From the NCBI RefSeq assembly GCF_009299475.1, contig NZ_WBSN01000019.1:1-50571 (forward strand): a stretch of DNA of 50,571 nucleotides, in the 5' to 3' direction. Below are positions 9,386-17,915 of this stretch, piece after piece. Position numbers and translations under genes: made by a program. Positions within the stretch are counted from its first letter, which is position 1. Every line of letters begins with the position of its first letter. Under the pieces are notes generated by a model. It saw nothing but the letters and a program-made list of their open reading frames with translations, did no database searches and was not told where the DNA came from. The stretch is from Bifidobacterium avesanii (GTDB lineage Bacteria; Actinomycetota; Actinomycetes; Actinomycetales; Bifidobacteriaceae).

Positions 9386-12300
9386 CTACCGGTATAACTT
9401 CATGCCCTGCGGGCACGGGGTGAATCCGGCGGCGTGCAGGATGCGCGTGGCGTCGCCGCGGCGGGTGAGCGGCTCGCCGTTGAGGTCCGCGAAGGTTGCG
9501 CCCTCCCCCCGCCGCTGCAGGGTGTAGGCCAGTTCCGCGCAGGCGGGGCGCAATGCGTCCTCGCGGCGGTCGAACGCGAGCAGCCGGTGGCTGCGCGGCG
9601 CGGCGTAGAGCACCGGACCGCCTTGGGCGAGGACGACGATCGTTCCGGCCCGGCGCACGGGTTTCGCCGGCTTGGCGGCTGTGTGATCTTCCGTCCCATG
9701 GATCGGCGGCCAAGCCACCGCCGCGCCGGTGAGGTTGGCCGGGTCGACGGCGTCCAGCGCCACGTTGGACTCGCTGTGCCATTGTTTGGCGTCCCGCAGG
9801 GCGTCCACGGTGTCCTTGGCGGCGAACTGGGCGGCGCCGAAGCCGCGCACGAACATGCCGCGCGTCAGCAGGCCGTGCTCCTCCATGCGGCGCAGCACCG
9901 GGTACAGGGCGGAGAAGCCGCCGGGCAGGTCCTCCCGGTTCACCAGCGGCTGGGCGATCACGCCGTAGCGGTCCAGCAGCGTTTCCGCGCGGGCGATGAG
10001 CAGCCGCTCGGGCGCATCGTCCCCGTTCGCCTCCGGCATGCCGGAACCGGAATCGGAGGAGGGGCCGACCGCCGACCATAGGCCCGTCAGCGTCATGGGC
10101 AGGGGCTCGGCGCCACGCAGCCGAACGCGCCGGCGCGCGGCGCGGGCCGGGGCGCGGACGCTTCGCGTGGGAGTGCAGGCGGCCCGCACCGGCGCGAAGG
10201 AGCTGTTGGTGACCTTGCCCCGCCAGACCAACGACCACAGGGCCTGCGCGAATTGGTCGCGCGACCATGCCTGCGGGGGTTGGATTTCCCCGGTGGCAGG
10301 ATCCACGAGTTCGTTGCCGGGCGCGTCCTTCCACCGTTCGCGCGCCAGAGTCTCCAGCTGGCCGGCGTGGTAGGCGCCGCCGGAGGCCAGCACGGCGCCG
10401 ATGGCGTCGGGGATGGTCAGCTCGCTCTCCTCCGTATCGTCCGGCGCGCCGGCGCCTTCGACGGGGATCAGCGGCGAATCGGCGGGGTAGAACGCGACGC
10501 GCCCGGTCGCCGCGGCCTGCGCGCTGCGGGAACGGGAATGGGAACGGGAACGACGGGCGGATCCTTCGTCGTCCCTCGTCGACGCGTCCGTGCCGTCGGA
10601 GCCGACCCACACCGCCTCTCCCCCGGCAAGCAGTTCGTCGAGCATGGCCGGCGCGTAATCGGCCACGCGCGCCGGGAAAACGGCGTTCTCCCAGACGTCC
10701 GCCGGCAGCGCGACGCCCTCGAGCTGCTCGATGACGCGCATGAGCCCGTCAGCGCCCTCATACCGTTCGCCGCCGACCGGCCCCACGCCCTGCCGGTCCA
10801 GCAGGAAGGCCTGGTACGCGGCCGGTTCCACGGGCTTGACGGCCTTGCGCGCCTTGGCCAGCGAAAGCGACCGGATGCGCGCAAACACGTCCCTGTACAG
10901 CCATTGCCGGGCGTCCGCGGCGCCGGAACCCTCCGCGCCGGTGCCCCCGTCCCCGTGGTCCGCGACGAACGTGCCGCGCATGAGTTCGCCGCGCGCGGCG
11001 AGTTCGTCCAGCGCGTGCACGGCGTCGTCCGCGGGCAGTTCCAAATCCGCGATGAGCCGGTCCGCGGTGAACGGCCCGTGGGTCTTGGCGTAGCGTGCGA
11101 CGCGCCCGGCCACGTCGTCGGCGGCGAGATCGTTCCAGAACGTGCGTCCGGCAAGCCGCTCCTCCACGTCGCGGATCGCATCGGGGTCGAGGACCGTGGT
11201 CATGTCGGTGCCGCCGAGCAGTCGTTCCAGCACTTCCGGGTCCACGGACAGCAACTGCGCACTGCGCTCCGCCTGCGGCACGTCGTACTGGTACATCACC
11301 GCGCCCACGAAGCCGAAAAGCAGGTTCTCCGCGAGGGGCGAGGGCGTCTGCGTCTCCACGTCGTGCAGGCCGACGGAACCCGAGTTGAGGTCGCGCATGA
11401 GACGATCGAGCGCGGGAAGGTCGTAGACGTCCTGCAGACATTCGCGCGCGGTTTCCAGCAGCAGCGGGAAGTTGCGCTTGAGCCGGGCGGCGTTGAGCAG
11501 CTGGGCCGCGCGGAGCCTCTGCTGCCACAGGGGCACGCGGCGGCCGGGGTCGGTGCGCGGCAGGAACAGCGAACGGGCGGCGCATTCGCGGAACCGCGCG
11601 GCGAAGAGCACGCTTTCGCCCACCTGCGTTTCGATCGCCCGCCGCAGCCCGTCCGGGTCGAACAGCAGCAGGTCCCGCACGGGGATGCCGCTCTCCCCCT
11701 CAGGCAGCCGCAGCACGATGCCGTCGTCCGCCGCGTACGCCTGCCCGTCGAATCCGTAACGTTGTTTGATACGGTTGCTGATCGCCATGGCCCATGGCTC
11801 GTGGACGCGCCGGCCGTACGGCGAATGCACGATGACGCGCCAGTCGCCCTCCTCGTCCGGGCAGCGTTCGACGACGAGCTCCCGGTCGTTCGGCACGACG
11901 CCGGTAGAGGCCCGCTGTTCGGCCAGCAGACGGGCGAGATTGGCGACGGCGTTGGCGTCTAGGCCGTCGCCGGCGAGCCGCCGTTCGGTTGCGGCGTCGA
12001 ACCGTGGCTTGCCCGTTCCGCCGCCGTTCTCGTCGCCGCCTCCGCCGCCTCCGCCGCCAACCACGAGCCCGCGCGCCACCTCGCGCACGAACCGCCCGCG
12101 GGCGCGTCCGAATCCGGCGTCACGCCCCGCGCCCTCGCCGTGCCAGAACGGCAGCCGGGCCGTTCTGCCGGGGGCCGGCGTGACCACCACGCGGTCGCGC
12201 GTGATCTCCTGAATCTGCCAGGTGGACGTGCCGAGCGTGATCACGTCGCCGACGCGCGACTCGTAGACCATTTCCTCGTCGAGTTCGCCCACGCGGCGGG

Positions 12301-14137
12301 GTCCCCGCCCGGCGTCCGCCTCGGGCAGCACGACCGTGTACAGGCCGCGGTCCGGTATGGTGCCGCCGCTGGTGACGGCCAAACGCTGCGCCCCCGGTCT
12401 TGCGGAGATCACGTCGTCGTCCCGGTTCCATGCGAGCGGCGGGCGGAACGCGGAGAACTCCTCGGTGTTGTAGACGCCGGTCATCATGCCCATGACCGCG
12501 TCGAACGCCTCCCGGTCGAGTTCGGCGAACGGCGCCGCGCGGCGGACCGTCGCGTACCAGTCGTCTGGCTTGAGGTCGTCCATCGCGGCGGCGGCCACGG
12601 TCTGCTGGGCGAGGATGTCCAGCGGGTTGCGCGGCACGGCCAGCGGCTCCAGATCGCCCGCGCGCATGCCTTCGATGCCGGCCGCGACGCCGATGATCTG
12701 CTCGCGCGTGAGCGGGTAGAACAGCGCGTGCGAAACGCCTCCCACCCGATGGTCCGCGCGGCCCACGCGCTGCAGGCCGGACGCCACGGACAGCGGCGGC
12801 GCGATTTGGATGACCAGATCCACCGAGCCCATGTCGATGCCGAGTTCAAGGCTGCTCGTGGCCACCACGCAGCGCAGCCGGCCGCTTTTGAGCCGTTCCT
12901 CGATCTGCTTGCGCCGGTCCTTGGACACCGACCCGTGGTGGGCCATGGCGATGGCGTCCTCGGGAGCGGGCGAGCCGACGAGCATGGTGGTGGAGCCGAC
13001 CACCGCGTCGTAATGGCCGGAGAACCCCTCGCGGCCCTCCGGCGAGCCCTTGGCGGCGCCGTGGCCGAGACGCTCCGCGTACAGGTCGTTGAGACGGGCG
13101 GTGAGCCTTTCCGCAAGTCCGCGCGAATTGACGAACACCAGCGTGGTGCGGTGGGCGAGGACCTCGTCGAGCACGCTGCGTTCCACGACCGGCCAGATCG
13201 ATCCGCCGGTCCGGTCCCCCGCGGCGCCGACGAGGTCCGTGGAATCCTCGCGTTCCGGGACGAGGCCCCTGCGCTCGGCGAGCCGCTGCATGGCGGGCGT
13301 CACACCGGAGATGCGAGGCCGCGCCGAACCGCCCGTCGTGCCTTCCGCGCCGCCCGCCCGGCGGGGTGCGTTTGCCGATTGGAGGTCGCGCATGTTCTCC
13401 AGCGGTTCGACCACTTTGAGGTCCATGGCCGGCCCCTCCCCGGCGTCCACGACCGTCACCGGGCGCGCGCCGCCGAGGAAGCGCGCGGCCTCCGACGGCG
13501 GGTTGACCGTGGCGGACAGGCCTATGCGCTGCGCCGGCTTGCCGGCCAATGCGTCCAGGCGTTCCAGGCTGAGCGCCAGATGCGCACCGCGCTTGCCGCC
13601 CGCGAGCGCGTGCACCTCGTCCACGATCACCGTGTCCACGGTTTTGAGGACCCTCCGCGCCTTGGACGTGAGCATGAGGTACAGCGACTCCGGCGTGGTG
13701 ACGAGGATGTCCGGCGGATGGGAGGCGATGGCCCGGCGAGCCCGCGGATCGGTGTCCCCGCTGCGCGTGGCCACGCGGATGTCCGGCGCGGCGAGCCCCC
13801 GTTCCCGGCATGCCTCGCCGATGCCGTCGAGTGGACGTTCGAGGTTCTTCGCCACGTCCACCGCCAGCGCCTTGAGCGGCGAGACGTACAGCACCGTGAC
13901 GCCGCGCGGTGCCTTGGCGTTGCCCCCGTCCTCGTCCGTCCCCCGCCGCATGAGCCGGTCGATCGCGGACAGGAACGCCGCCAGCGTCTTGCCGGAACCG
14001 GTGGGCGCGACCACCAGCGTGTCCCTCCCCGACCGGATCGCCGGCCACGCCCCGCGCTGCGCCGCGGTCGGCTCCCCGAAGGCATGCCTGAACCATGCCC
14101 TCGTGGGCTCCGCGAACAAGTCCAAGCAGTCGTACAT
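9386..14137 (-). CDS. lhr: Lhr-type superfamily 2 ATP-dependent helicase
   Basis: A very large helicase (1583 residues from this start), as expected for Lhr, a 3'-to-5' DNA-dependent ATPase/translocase that unwinds RNA:DNA hybrids and is linked to DNA repair. The Walker A APTGSGKT is at about 44-51 and the DEVH box at about 173-176. A second RecA-like domain (TTLVFVNSRGLAERL, SSLELGIDMGSVDLVIQ, GRADHR) and a winged-helix/Lhr core region follow, then a long C-terminal half. Upstream frame extends to 14191, but I chose the ATG at 14137 because CATAAT lies only seven bases before it, suggesting a leaderless mRNA. A LexA-box-like palindrome covers this start. The gene ends 31 bases from convergent parC. 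Confidence 0.9.
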   Translation of the reverse strand: MYDCLDLFAEPTRAWFRHAFGEPTAAQRGAWPAIRSGRDTLVVAPTGSGKTLAAFLSAIDRLMRRGTDEDGGNAKAPRGVTVLYVSPLKALAVDVAKNLERPLDGIGEACRERGLAAPDIRVATRSGDTDPRARRAIASHPPDILVTTPESLYLMLTSKARRVLKTVDTVIVDEVHALAGGKRGAHLALSLERLDALAGKPAQRIGLSATVNPPSEAARFLGGARPVTVVDAGEGPAMDLKVVEPLENMRDLQSANAPRRAGGAEGTTGGSARPRISGVTPAMQRLAERRGLVPEREDSTDLVGAAGDRTGGSIWPVVERSVLDEVLAHRTTLVFVNSRGLAERLTARLNDLYAERLGHGAAKGSPEGREGFSGHYDAVVGSTTMLVGSPAPEDAIAMAHHGSVSKDRRKQIEERLKSGRLRCVVATSSLELGIDMGSVDLVIQIAPPLSVASGLQRVGRADHRVGGVSHALFYPLTREQIIGVAAGIEGMRAGDLEPLAVPRNPLDILAQQTVAAAAMDDLKPDDWYATVRRAAPFAELDREAFDAVMGMMTGVYNTEEFSAFRPPLAWNRDDDVISARPGAQRLAVTSGGTIPDRGLYTVVLPEADAGRGPRRVGELDEEMVYESRVGDVITLGTSTWQIQEITRDRVVVTPAPGRTARLPFWHGEGAGRDAGFGRARGRFVREVARGLVVGGGGGGGGDENGGGTGKPRFDAATERRLAGDGLDANAVANLARLLAEQRASTGVVPNDRELVVERCPDEEGDWRVIVHSPYGRRVHEPWAMAISNRIKQRYGFDGQAYAADDGIVLRLPEGESGIPVRDLLLFDPDGLRRAIETQVGESVLFAARFRECAARSLFLPRTDPGRRVPLWQQRLRAAQLLNAARLKRNFPLLLETARECLQDVYDLPALDRLMRDLNSGSVGLHDVETQTPSPLAENLLFGFVGAVMYQYDVPQAERSAQLLSVDPEVLERLLGGTDMTTVLDPDAIRDVEERLAGRTFWNDLAADDVAGRVARYAKTHGPFTADRLIADLELPADDAVHALDELAARGELMRGTFVADHGDGGTGAEGSGAADARQWLYRDVFARIRSLSLAKARKAVKPVEPAAYQAFLLDRQGVGPVGGERYEGADGLMRVIEQLEGVALPADVWENAVFPARVADYAPAMLDELLAGGEAVWVGSDGTDASTRDDEGSARRSRSHSRSRSAQAAATGRVAFYPADSPLIPVEGAGAPDDTEESELTIPDAIGAVLASGGAYHAGQLETLARERWKDAPGNELVDPATGEIQPPQAWSRDQFAQALWSLVWRGKVTNSSFAPVRAACTPTRSVRAPARAARRRVRLRGAEPLPMTLTGLWSAVGPSSDSGSGMPEANGDDAPERLLIARAETLLDRYGVIAQPLVNREDLPGGFSALYPVLRRMEEHGLLTRGMFVRGFGAAQFAAKDTVDALRDAKQWHSESNVALDAVDPANLTGAAVAWPPIHGTEDHTAAKPAKPVRRAGTIVVLAQGGPVLYAAPRSHRLLAFDRREDALRPACAELAYTLQRRGEGATFADLNGEPLTRRGDATRILHAAGFTPCPQGMKLYR

Positions 14138-14150
14138 ATGTTCGATTATG
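14130..14150 (-). promoter_or_regulatory. lhr promoter -10 with LexA-box-like palindrome over the start codon
   Basis: On the minus strand the 16-mer TCGAACATATGTACGA (14130-14145) matches the actinobacterial/Firmicute SOS consensus TCGAAC-N4-GTTCGA at all but one position and shares the same ATAT centre as the recA box in this window. CATAAT (14145-14150) abuts it as a likely -10. The lhr ATG (14135-14137) lies in the middle of the palindrome, so a bound repressor would cover -10 and +1. It is also 87 bases upstream of the divergent gene at 14233. Binding is inferred. Confidence 0.6.
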
Positions 14151-14232
14151 CACGCCGCCCCGGACAAGGGCGCTGCTATGCTCAACAGCACACGCCCGGC
14201 GGGGATGACGGGCAGACGGCAAGGACGGCATC

Positions 14233-14796
14233 ATGAACGCATCCACGGCTTGGGGAGACGAAAGCATACGGCACAAGGGCATGCCCCTCCCCTCGTATCT
14301 ATTGTGCGCATGCATCGTCGAAGACCCCGATCAGGCGCGAAACACACTGATGCGCATCAAACCCCGCAATGCGGGCAAACTGCATTGGCGCCAAATGACC
14401 ACACGGGACAAAAGCGCCTCCATGGAGGCGATCGCATCGCTTGACACGCTGTCGTTTATCATCGTCGCCGAACAAGCCGACGGCGTCAACGACGAGCGTG
14501 CACGGCGCAAATGCCTCGAACGTCTGCTGCGCCTGCTTGAAGCCCAAGGAATCACCATGCTGACATTGGAGAGCCGCACGCCGATCCAAGACAAGCGCGA
14601 CCGACAGTATGTCGCCTATCTGCATACCAACCACACGCTGCACGCAATCAAACTCAGCCACGCCATCGGCGCCGACGAACCATGCCTCTGGCTGCCGGAT
14701 CAGATATTGGGGGCCTACGGCGACACCCGCTCCCACGAATCGGATTTTTCCGGCATTCTGGAACGGATCACCTTGGAGGACGTCTTCTCATGCTGA
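14233..14796 (+). CDS. Hypothetical DUF3800-like protein
   Basis: A 187-residue cytoplasmic protein I recognise only at the level of pattern. It starts with a beta-strand and an early acidic pair in AWGDES, has KLHWRQM in the middle, a helical LERLLRLLEAQGI segment, and a late LPDQILGAYGD with an Asp. This arrangement resembles DUF3800 proteins, which are thought to have an RNase H-like fold with acidic active-site residues. The assignment is tentative and no substrate is known. The ATG follows AAGGA. Codon use is visibly less GC-biased than in neighbouring core genes, suggesting an acquired gene. It is divergent from lhr and convergent with the MFS transporter. Confidence 0.6.
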   Translation: MNASTAWGDESIRHKGMPLPSYLLCACIVEDPDQARNTLMRIKPRNAGKLHWRQMTTRDKSASMEAIASLDTLSFIIVAEQADGVNDERARRKCLERLLRLLEAQGITMLTLESRTPIQDKRDRQYVAYLHTNHTLHAIKLSHAIGADEPCLWLPDQILGAYGDTRSHESDFSGILERITLEDVFSC

Positions 14797-14822
14797 CTGC
14801 GAAGCCGGATATCTCAAAGCGC

Positions 14823-14861
14823 GAGGACCGGGCCCTATCATGACACAGGGCACCGGTCCTC
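14823..14861. terminator. Hairpin between convergent genes, possible bidirectional terminator
   Basis: Arms GAGGACCGG (14823-14831) and CCGGTCCTC (14853-14861) pair perfectly, with extra pairing of CCCT with AGGG inside. It sits between the DUF3800-like gene and the MFS transporter, whose 3' ends face each other. There is no strong T-run, so efficient termination is uncertain. Confidence 0.5.
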
Positions 14862-14946
14862 ACTTCCAGCCCACCCGCAGGCGACTGGCTCCACATGCAG
14901 TATAGGCCGCGCCGCCTTCCATCCACAAGTCGGGCTTTCCTTCGCG

Positions 14947-16128
14947 TCACCCGCGCTTGGCGCGCAGGCGTTCGTGCATCCAGACCATGAGCGCGAGGAA
15001 GGCGAGCAGATAGAACGGGTAGAGGGAGACCGTCACGTATTGGGCGACGAGGCCGAACACGGGCGGCATGGCGAGGGAGCCCACGTAGGCGCTGGCCATC
15101 TGCACGCCGACGATGGCCTGCGAGCGCTCCTCGCCGAAGTACGACGGCGTGGAATGGATGACGCACGGGTAGATGGGCGCGCAGCCGAGGCCGATCGTGA
15201 CCAGTCCGGCCACCGCGCCCCATTGGCCGGGGAACGGCAGCGCGACGAGCACCACGCCGGCGAGCAGCACCGCCTGCCCCAGACGGATCATGGTCGGATC
15301 GTCGAAGCGCATGGTGAGGAATCCGCTCAGCGCGCGTCCCACGGTGATGCCCACGTAGAACAGGCTGGCGAGGCTGGCCGCGGCCGTGGCGTCCACGCCG
15401 TGGTGCATCACCATGTAGCTGCTCGCCCACAAGCCGGCGGTCGATTCGATCGCGCAGTAGCAGAAGAACATGATGAGGATCTCCTTGGCGCCGCGGATCG
15501 CCAGCACGCCCATGAGCCCCAGCGGCTTGCGACCGGGCGTCCCGCCCTGCTCGCCCACGGCCTTGCCCCCGCCGGCCCCCGCGCGCGACTTCCACAGCGG
15601 CAGGCTGAACACGAGGACCGCGGTGAGCGCCACCTGCAGGATGGCGATGTACCGGTATCCCCAGCCCCAGCCCTGGCCGCCCGTGAGCGCATAGCCCATC
15701 ACGTAGGGTCCGAGCGACGCGCCGACGCCCCACATGCAGTGCAGCCAGCTCATGTGCCGGCTTTCGTAGTGGACGGCCACGTAGTTGTTGAGCGCCGCGT
15801 CCACGCCGCCCGCGCCGAGGCCGTACGGCACCGCGATGGCGATGAGCGCCCAGTAGTTGGGCGCCACGGAGAAGCCGAACAGCGCGGCCGCCGTGAGCCC
15901 CACGGAGACGGCGGTCACGCGCCCCGGGCCGAAGCGCAGGGTCATGCGGTCGCTCAGGAGCGCGGAGACGATCGTGCCGGCGGAGATGGTCATGGAGATG
16001 CCGCCCATCCACGAGACCGGCGCGCCGAGGTCGCCGCTCATGGTGGGCCACGCGGCGCCGAGCAGCGCGTCGGGCAGCCCCAGACTGACGAAGGCCACGT
16101 AGATTACGGCGAGCAGCAGATTGGCCAC
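14947..16128 (-). CDS. Major facilitator superfamily (MFS) transporter
   Basis: A 393-residue integral membrane protein with about twelve hydrophobic segments. The start region ANLLLAVIYVAFVSLGLPDALLGAAWP, then VSWMGGISMTISAGTIVSALLSDRMTLRFGPG, is typical of the first two MFS helices and the connecting A-motif loop. A central polar loop near residues 190-215 separates two six-helix halves. It is probably a proton-coupled permease of a sugar or small metabolite, but the substrate cannot be read. The GTG start at 16128 is preceded by AAGGGGA. The frame continues upstream to 16308, but that part is Arg-rich and unlike a transporter. Divergent from aspA, though nothing shows they act together. 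Confidence 0.85.
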   Translation of the reverse strand: MANLLLAVIYVAFVSLGLPDALLGAAWPTMSGDLGAPVSWMGGISMTISAGTIVSALLSDRMTLRFGPGRVTAVSVGLTAAALFGFSVAPNYWALIAIAVPYGLGAGGVDAALNNYVAVHYESRHMSWLHCMWGVGASLGPYVMGYALTGGQGWGWGYRYIAILQVALTAVLVFSLPLWKSRAGAGGGKAVGEQGGTPGRKPLGLMGVLAIRGAKEILIMFFCYCAIESTAGLWASSYMVMHHGVDATAAASLASLFYVGITVGRALSGFLTMRFDDPTMIRLGQAVLLAGVVLVALPFPGQWGAVAGLVTIGLGCAPIYPCVIHSTPSYFGEERSQAIVGVQMASAYVGSLAMPPVFGLVAQYVTVSLYPFYLLAFLALMVWMHERLRAKRG

Positions 16129-16167
16129 GGCGCCATCCCCTTCCCTATCGCATACGATTCCTGTCAC

Positions 16168-16179
16168 GTACGAACGTAC
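16168..16179. promoter_or_regulatory. Palindrome GTACG-AA-CGTAC upstream of the MFS gene
   Basis: A perfect 5-bp-arm palindrome lies 40 bases before the transporter GTG in the 213-base divergent gap with aspA. A related CGTACGAACG core lies in the promoter of the aldo/keto reductase at 47509-47524. It could be an operator; no regulator is identified. Confidence 0.35.
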
Positions 16180-16341
16180 ACAACCTAGCGGGCGACGGCG
16201 ACAACGGCGACGGGCCCCGGCGCACCGACACGGCAACGCGCCGGCGCGCCGATTCGCGATGAGCGCAATATGGCGAGCCGCGGGCAAACACGACAAGATA
16301 GGAACCAATCACTGAACTTCCCACGAGGAACGAGGCACAGC

Positions 16342-17826
16342 ATGAACGCACCCATGAACGCATCCACGAACGCGGCCGCGACGACCGCGGCCACCGCCGC
16401 GCGGCCCGCCACCCGGCTCGAGCACGACTGCATCGGCGAGCTCGAGGTCCCCGCGGACGTCTACTGGGGCATCCACACGCAGCGCGCGATCGGCAACTTC
16501 ACCGTCTCCGGTCTGCCGGACTCCTCGCACCCGCAGCTTGTGCGCGCCTACGCGACCGTCAAGCGCGCCTGCGCCGAGGCCAACGAGGAGCTGGGGCTCG
16601 TCCCGCACGACAAGGCGCGCGCGATCATCGCCGCCTGCCAGGAGATCGAGGCCGGCAAGCTCGCCGACCAATTCCCGGTGGACGTGCTGCAGGGCGGCGC
16701 CGGCACCTCCACGAACATGAACGCCAACGAGGTGATCGCCAACCGCGCGCTGGAGATCCTCGGACGCCCGCGCGGCGACTACGAGACCATCCATCCCAAC
16801 GACGACGTGAACCGCTCGCAGTCCACCAACGACACCTACCCCGCCGCCTGCAAGATCGCGCTCATCGACGCGATCGGCCCGCTGGCCGAGGAGACCAGGA
16901 AGCTCGCGCGCGCGTTCCACGACCTCGCCGACCGCCACGCCGACGACGTGACCATCGGCCGCACGCAGCTGCAGGACGCCGTGCCCATGACCTACGGGCA
17001 GGAATTCCACGCGTTCGCCAGCTTCCTCAAGGCCGACACCGCGGCGCTGGAGCGCGTGGTGCCGCAGCTCACGAGCCTCAACCTCGGCGCCACGGCCATC
17101 GGCACCGGCATCTGCGCCGACCTGCGGTTCCGCAAGGCCGCCACCGAGCATCTGGCGCGCATCACGGGCCTGCCGATCACCGCCGCGCCGGATCCGATCG
17201 CCGCCATGACGGACATGAGCGCGTACATCGCCGTCTCGCAGACCGCCAAGAACCTCGCCATCCACTTGAAGAAGGCGGCGGACGACCTGCGCCTGCTCAA
17301 TTCCGGCCCTCACGACGGCTTCAACGACCTCAACGTGCCGGCGCGCCAGGCCGGCAGCAGCATCATGCCCGGCAAGGTGAACCCGGTGATTCCGGAGAGC
17401 GTGGATCAGGTGTGCTTCCGCGTGTTCGGCATGGACACGACCGTCACGTGGGCGGCGTCCGAGGGCCAGCTGCAGCTCAACGCGTTCGACCCGGTGATCA
17501 TCCACGAGCTGCTCAAGGGCATCAACCTGCTCGTCAACGCGATGCGCATGTTCCGCGAGCGCTGCGTGGACGGCATCACGATCAACGCGGCGGTCGGACG
17601 CCGCTACGCCGCCTCCTCGCCGTCCATCGCGGCGGCGCTCAACCCGCTGATCGGCTACGAGCACGCGGCGGACATCGCCAAGGAGGCCGCGGAATCCGGC
17701 CGGACCGTGCGCGAGGTGGCCGGCGAGCGCACCGGACTGCCCGCCGAACAGCTGGACGCGCTGCTGGACACGACCGCGCTGGCCCGCCGGCTCGGTCAAA
17801 CCTGTCGCGAGCACCGGGAGGCGTGA
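16342..17826 (+). CDS. aspA: Aspartate ammonia-lyase (aspartase)
   Basis: Reversibly deaminates L-aspartate to fumarate and ammonia, in the fumarase/aspartase superfamily. The signature GSSIMPGKVNPVIPE (338-352) contains the catalytic serine loop. The N-terminal EHDCIGELEVPADVYWGIHT (27-46) is closer to aspartases than to class II fumarases, as is the QLQLNAFDPVIIHELL region. The protein is 494 residues and starts with about 24 residues rich in Ala, Thr and Asn that the family usually lacks. I chose the ATG at 16342, preceded by GAGGAACGAGG, rather than upstream in-frame codons. A fumarase is the main alternative. Confidence 0.85.
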   Translation: MNAPMNASTNAAATTAATAARPATRLEHDCIGELEVPADVYWGIHTQRAIGNFTVSGLPDSSHPQLVRAYATVKRACAEANEELGLVPHDKARAIIAACQEIEAGKLADQFPVDVLQGGAGTSTNMNANEVIANRALEILGRPRGDYETIHPNDDVNRSQSTNDTYPAACKIALIDAIGPLAEETRKLARAFHDLADRHADDVTIGRTQLQDAVPMTYGQEFHAFASFLKADTAALERVVPQLTSLNLGATAIGTGICADLRFRKAATEHLARITGLPITAAPDPIAAMTDMSAYIAVSQTAKNLAIHLKKAADDLRLLNSGPHDGFNDLNVPARQAGSSIMPGKVNPVIPESVDQVCFRVFGMDTTVTWAASEGQLQLNAFDPVIIHELLKGINLLVNAMRMFRERCVDGITINAAVGRRYAASSPSIAAALNPLIGYEHAADIAKEAAESGRTVREVAGERTGLPAEQLDALLDTTALARRLGQTCREHREA

Positions 17827-17915
17827 CCCGGCGGCAAACCCGACGGCGCACGGCGTACAGATAGCACCGGTAAGGTCTTGCATAATAGAGACGAAGGTCA
17901 GATCGGTGGTGAACC

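Noticed and set aside
16129..16308. Longer N-terminus of the MFS transporter
   Set aside because: The extra part is Arg-rich and lacks family features, while the GTG at 16128 has a good ribosome binding site.
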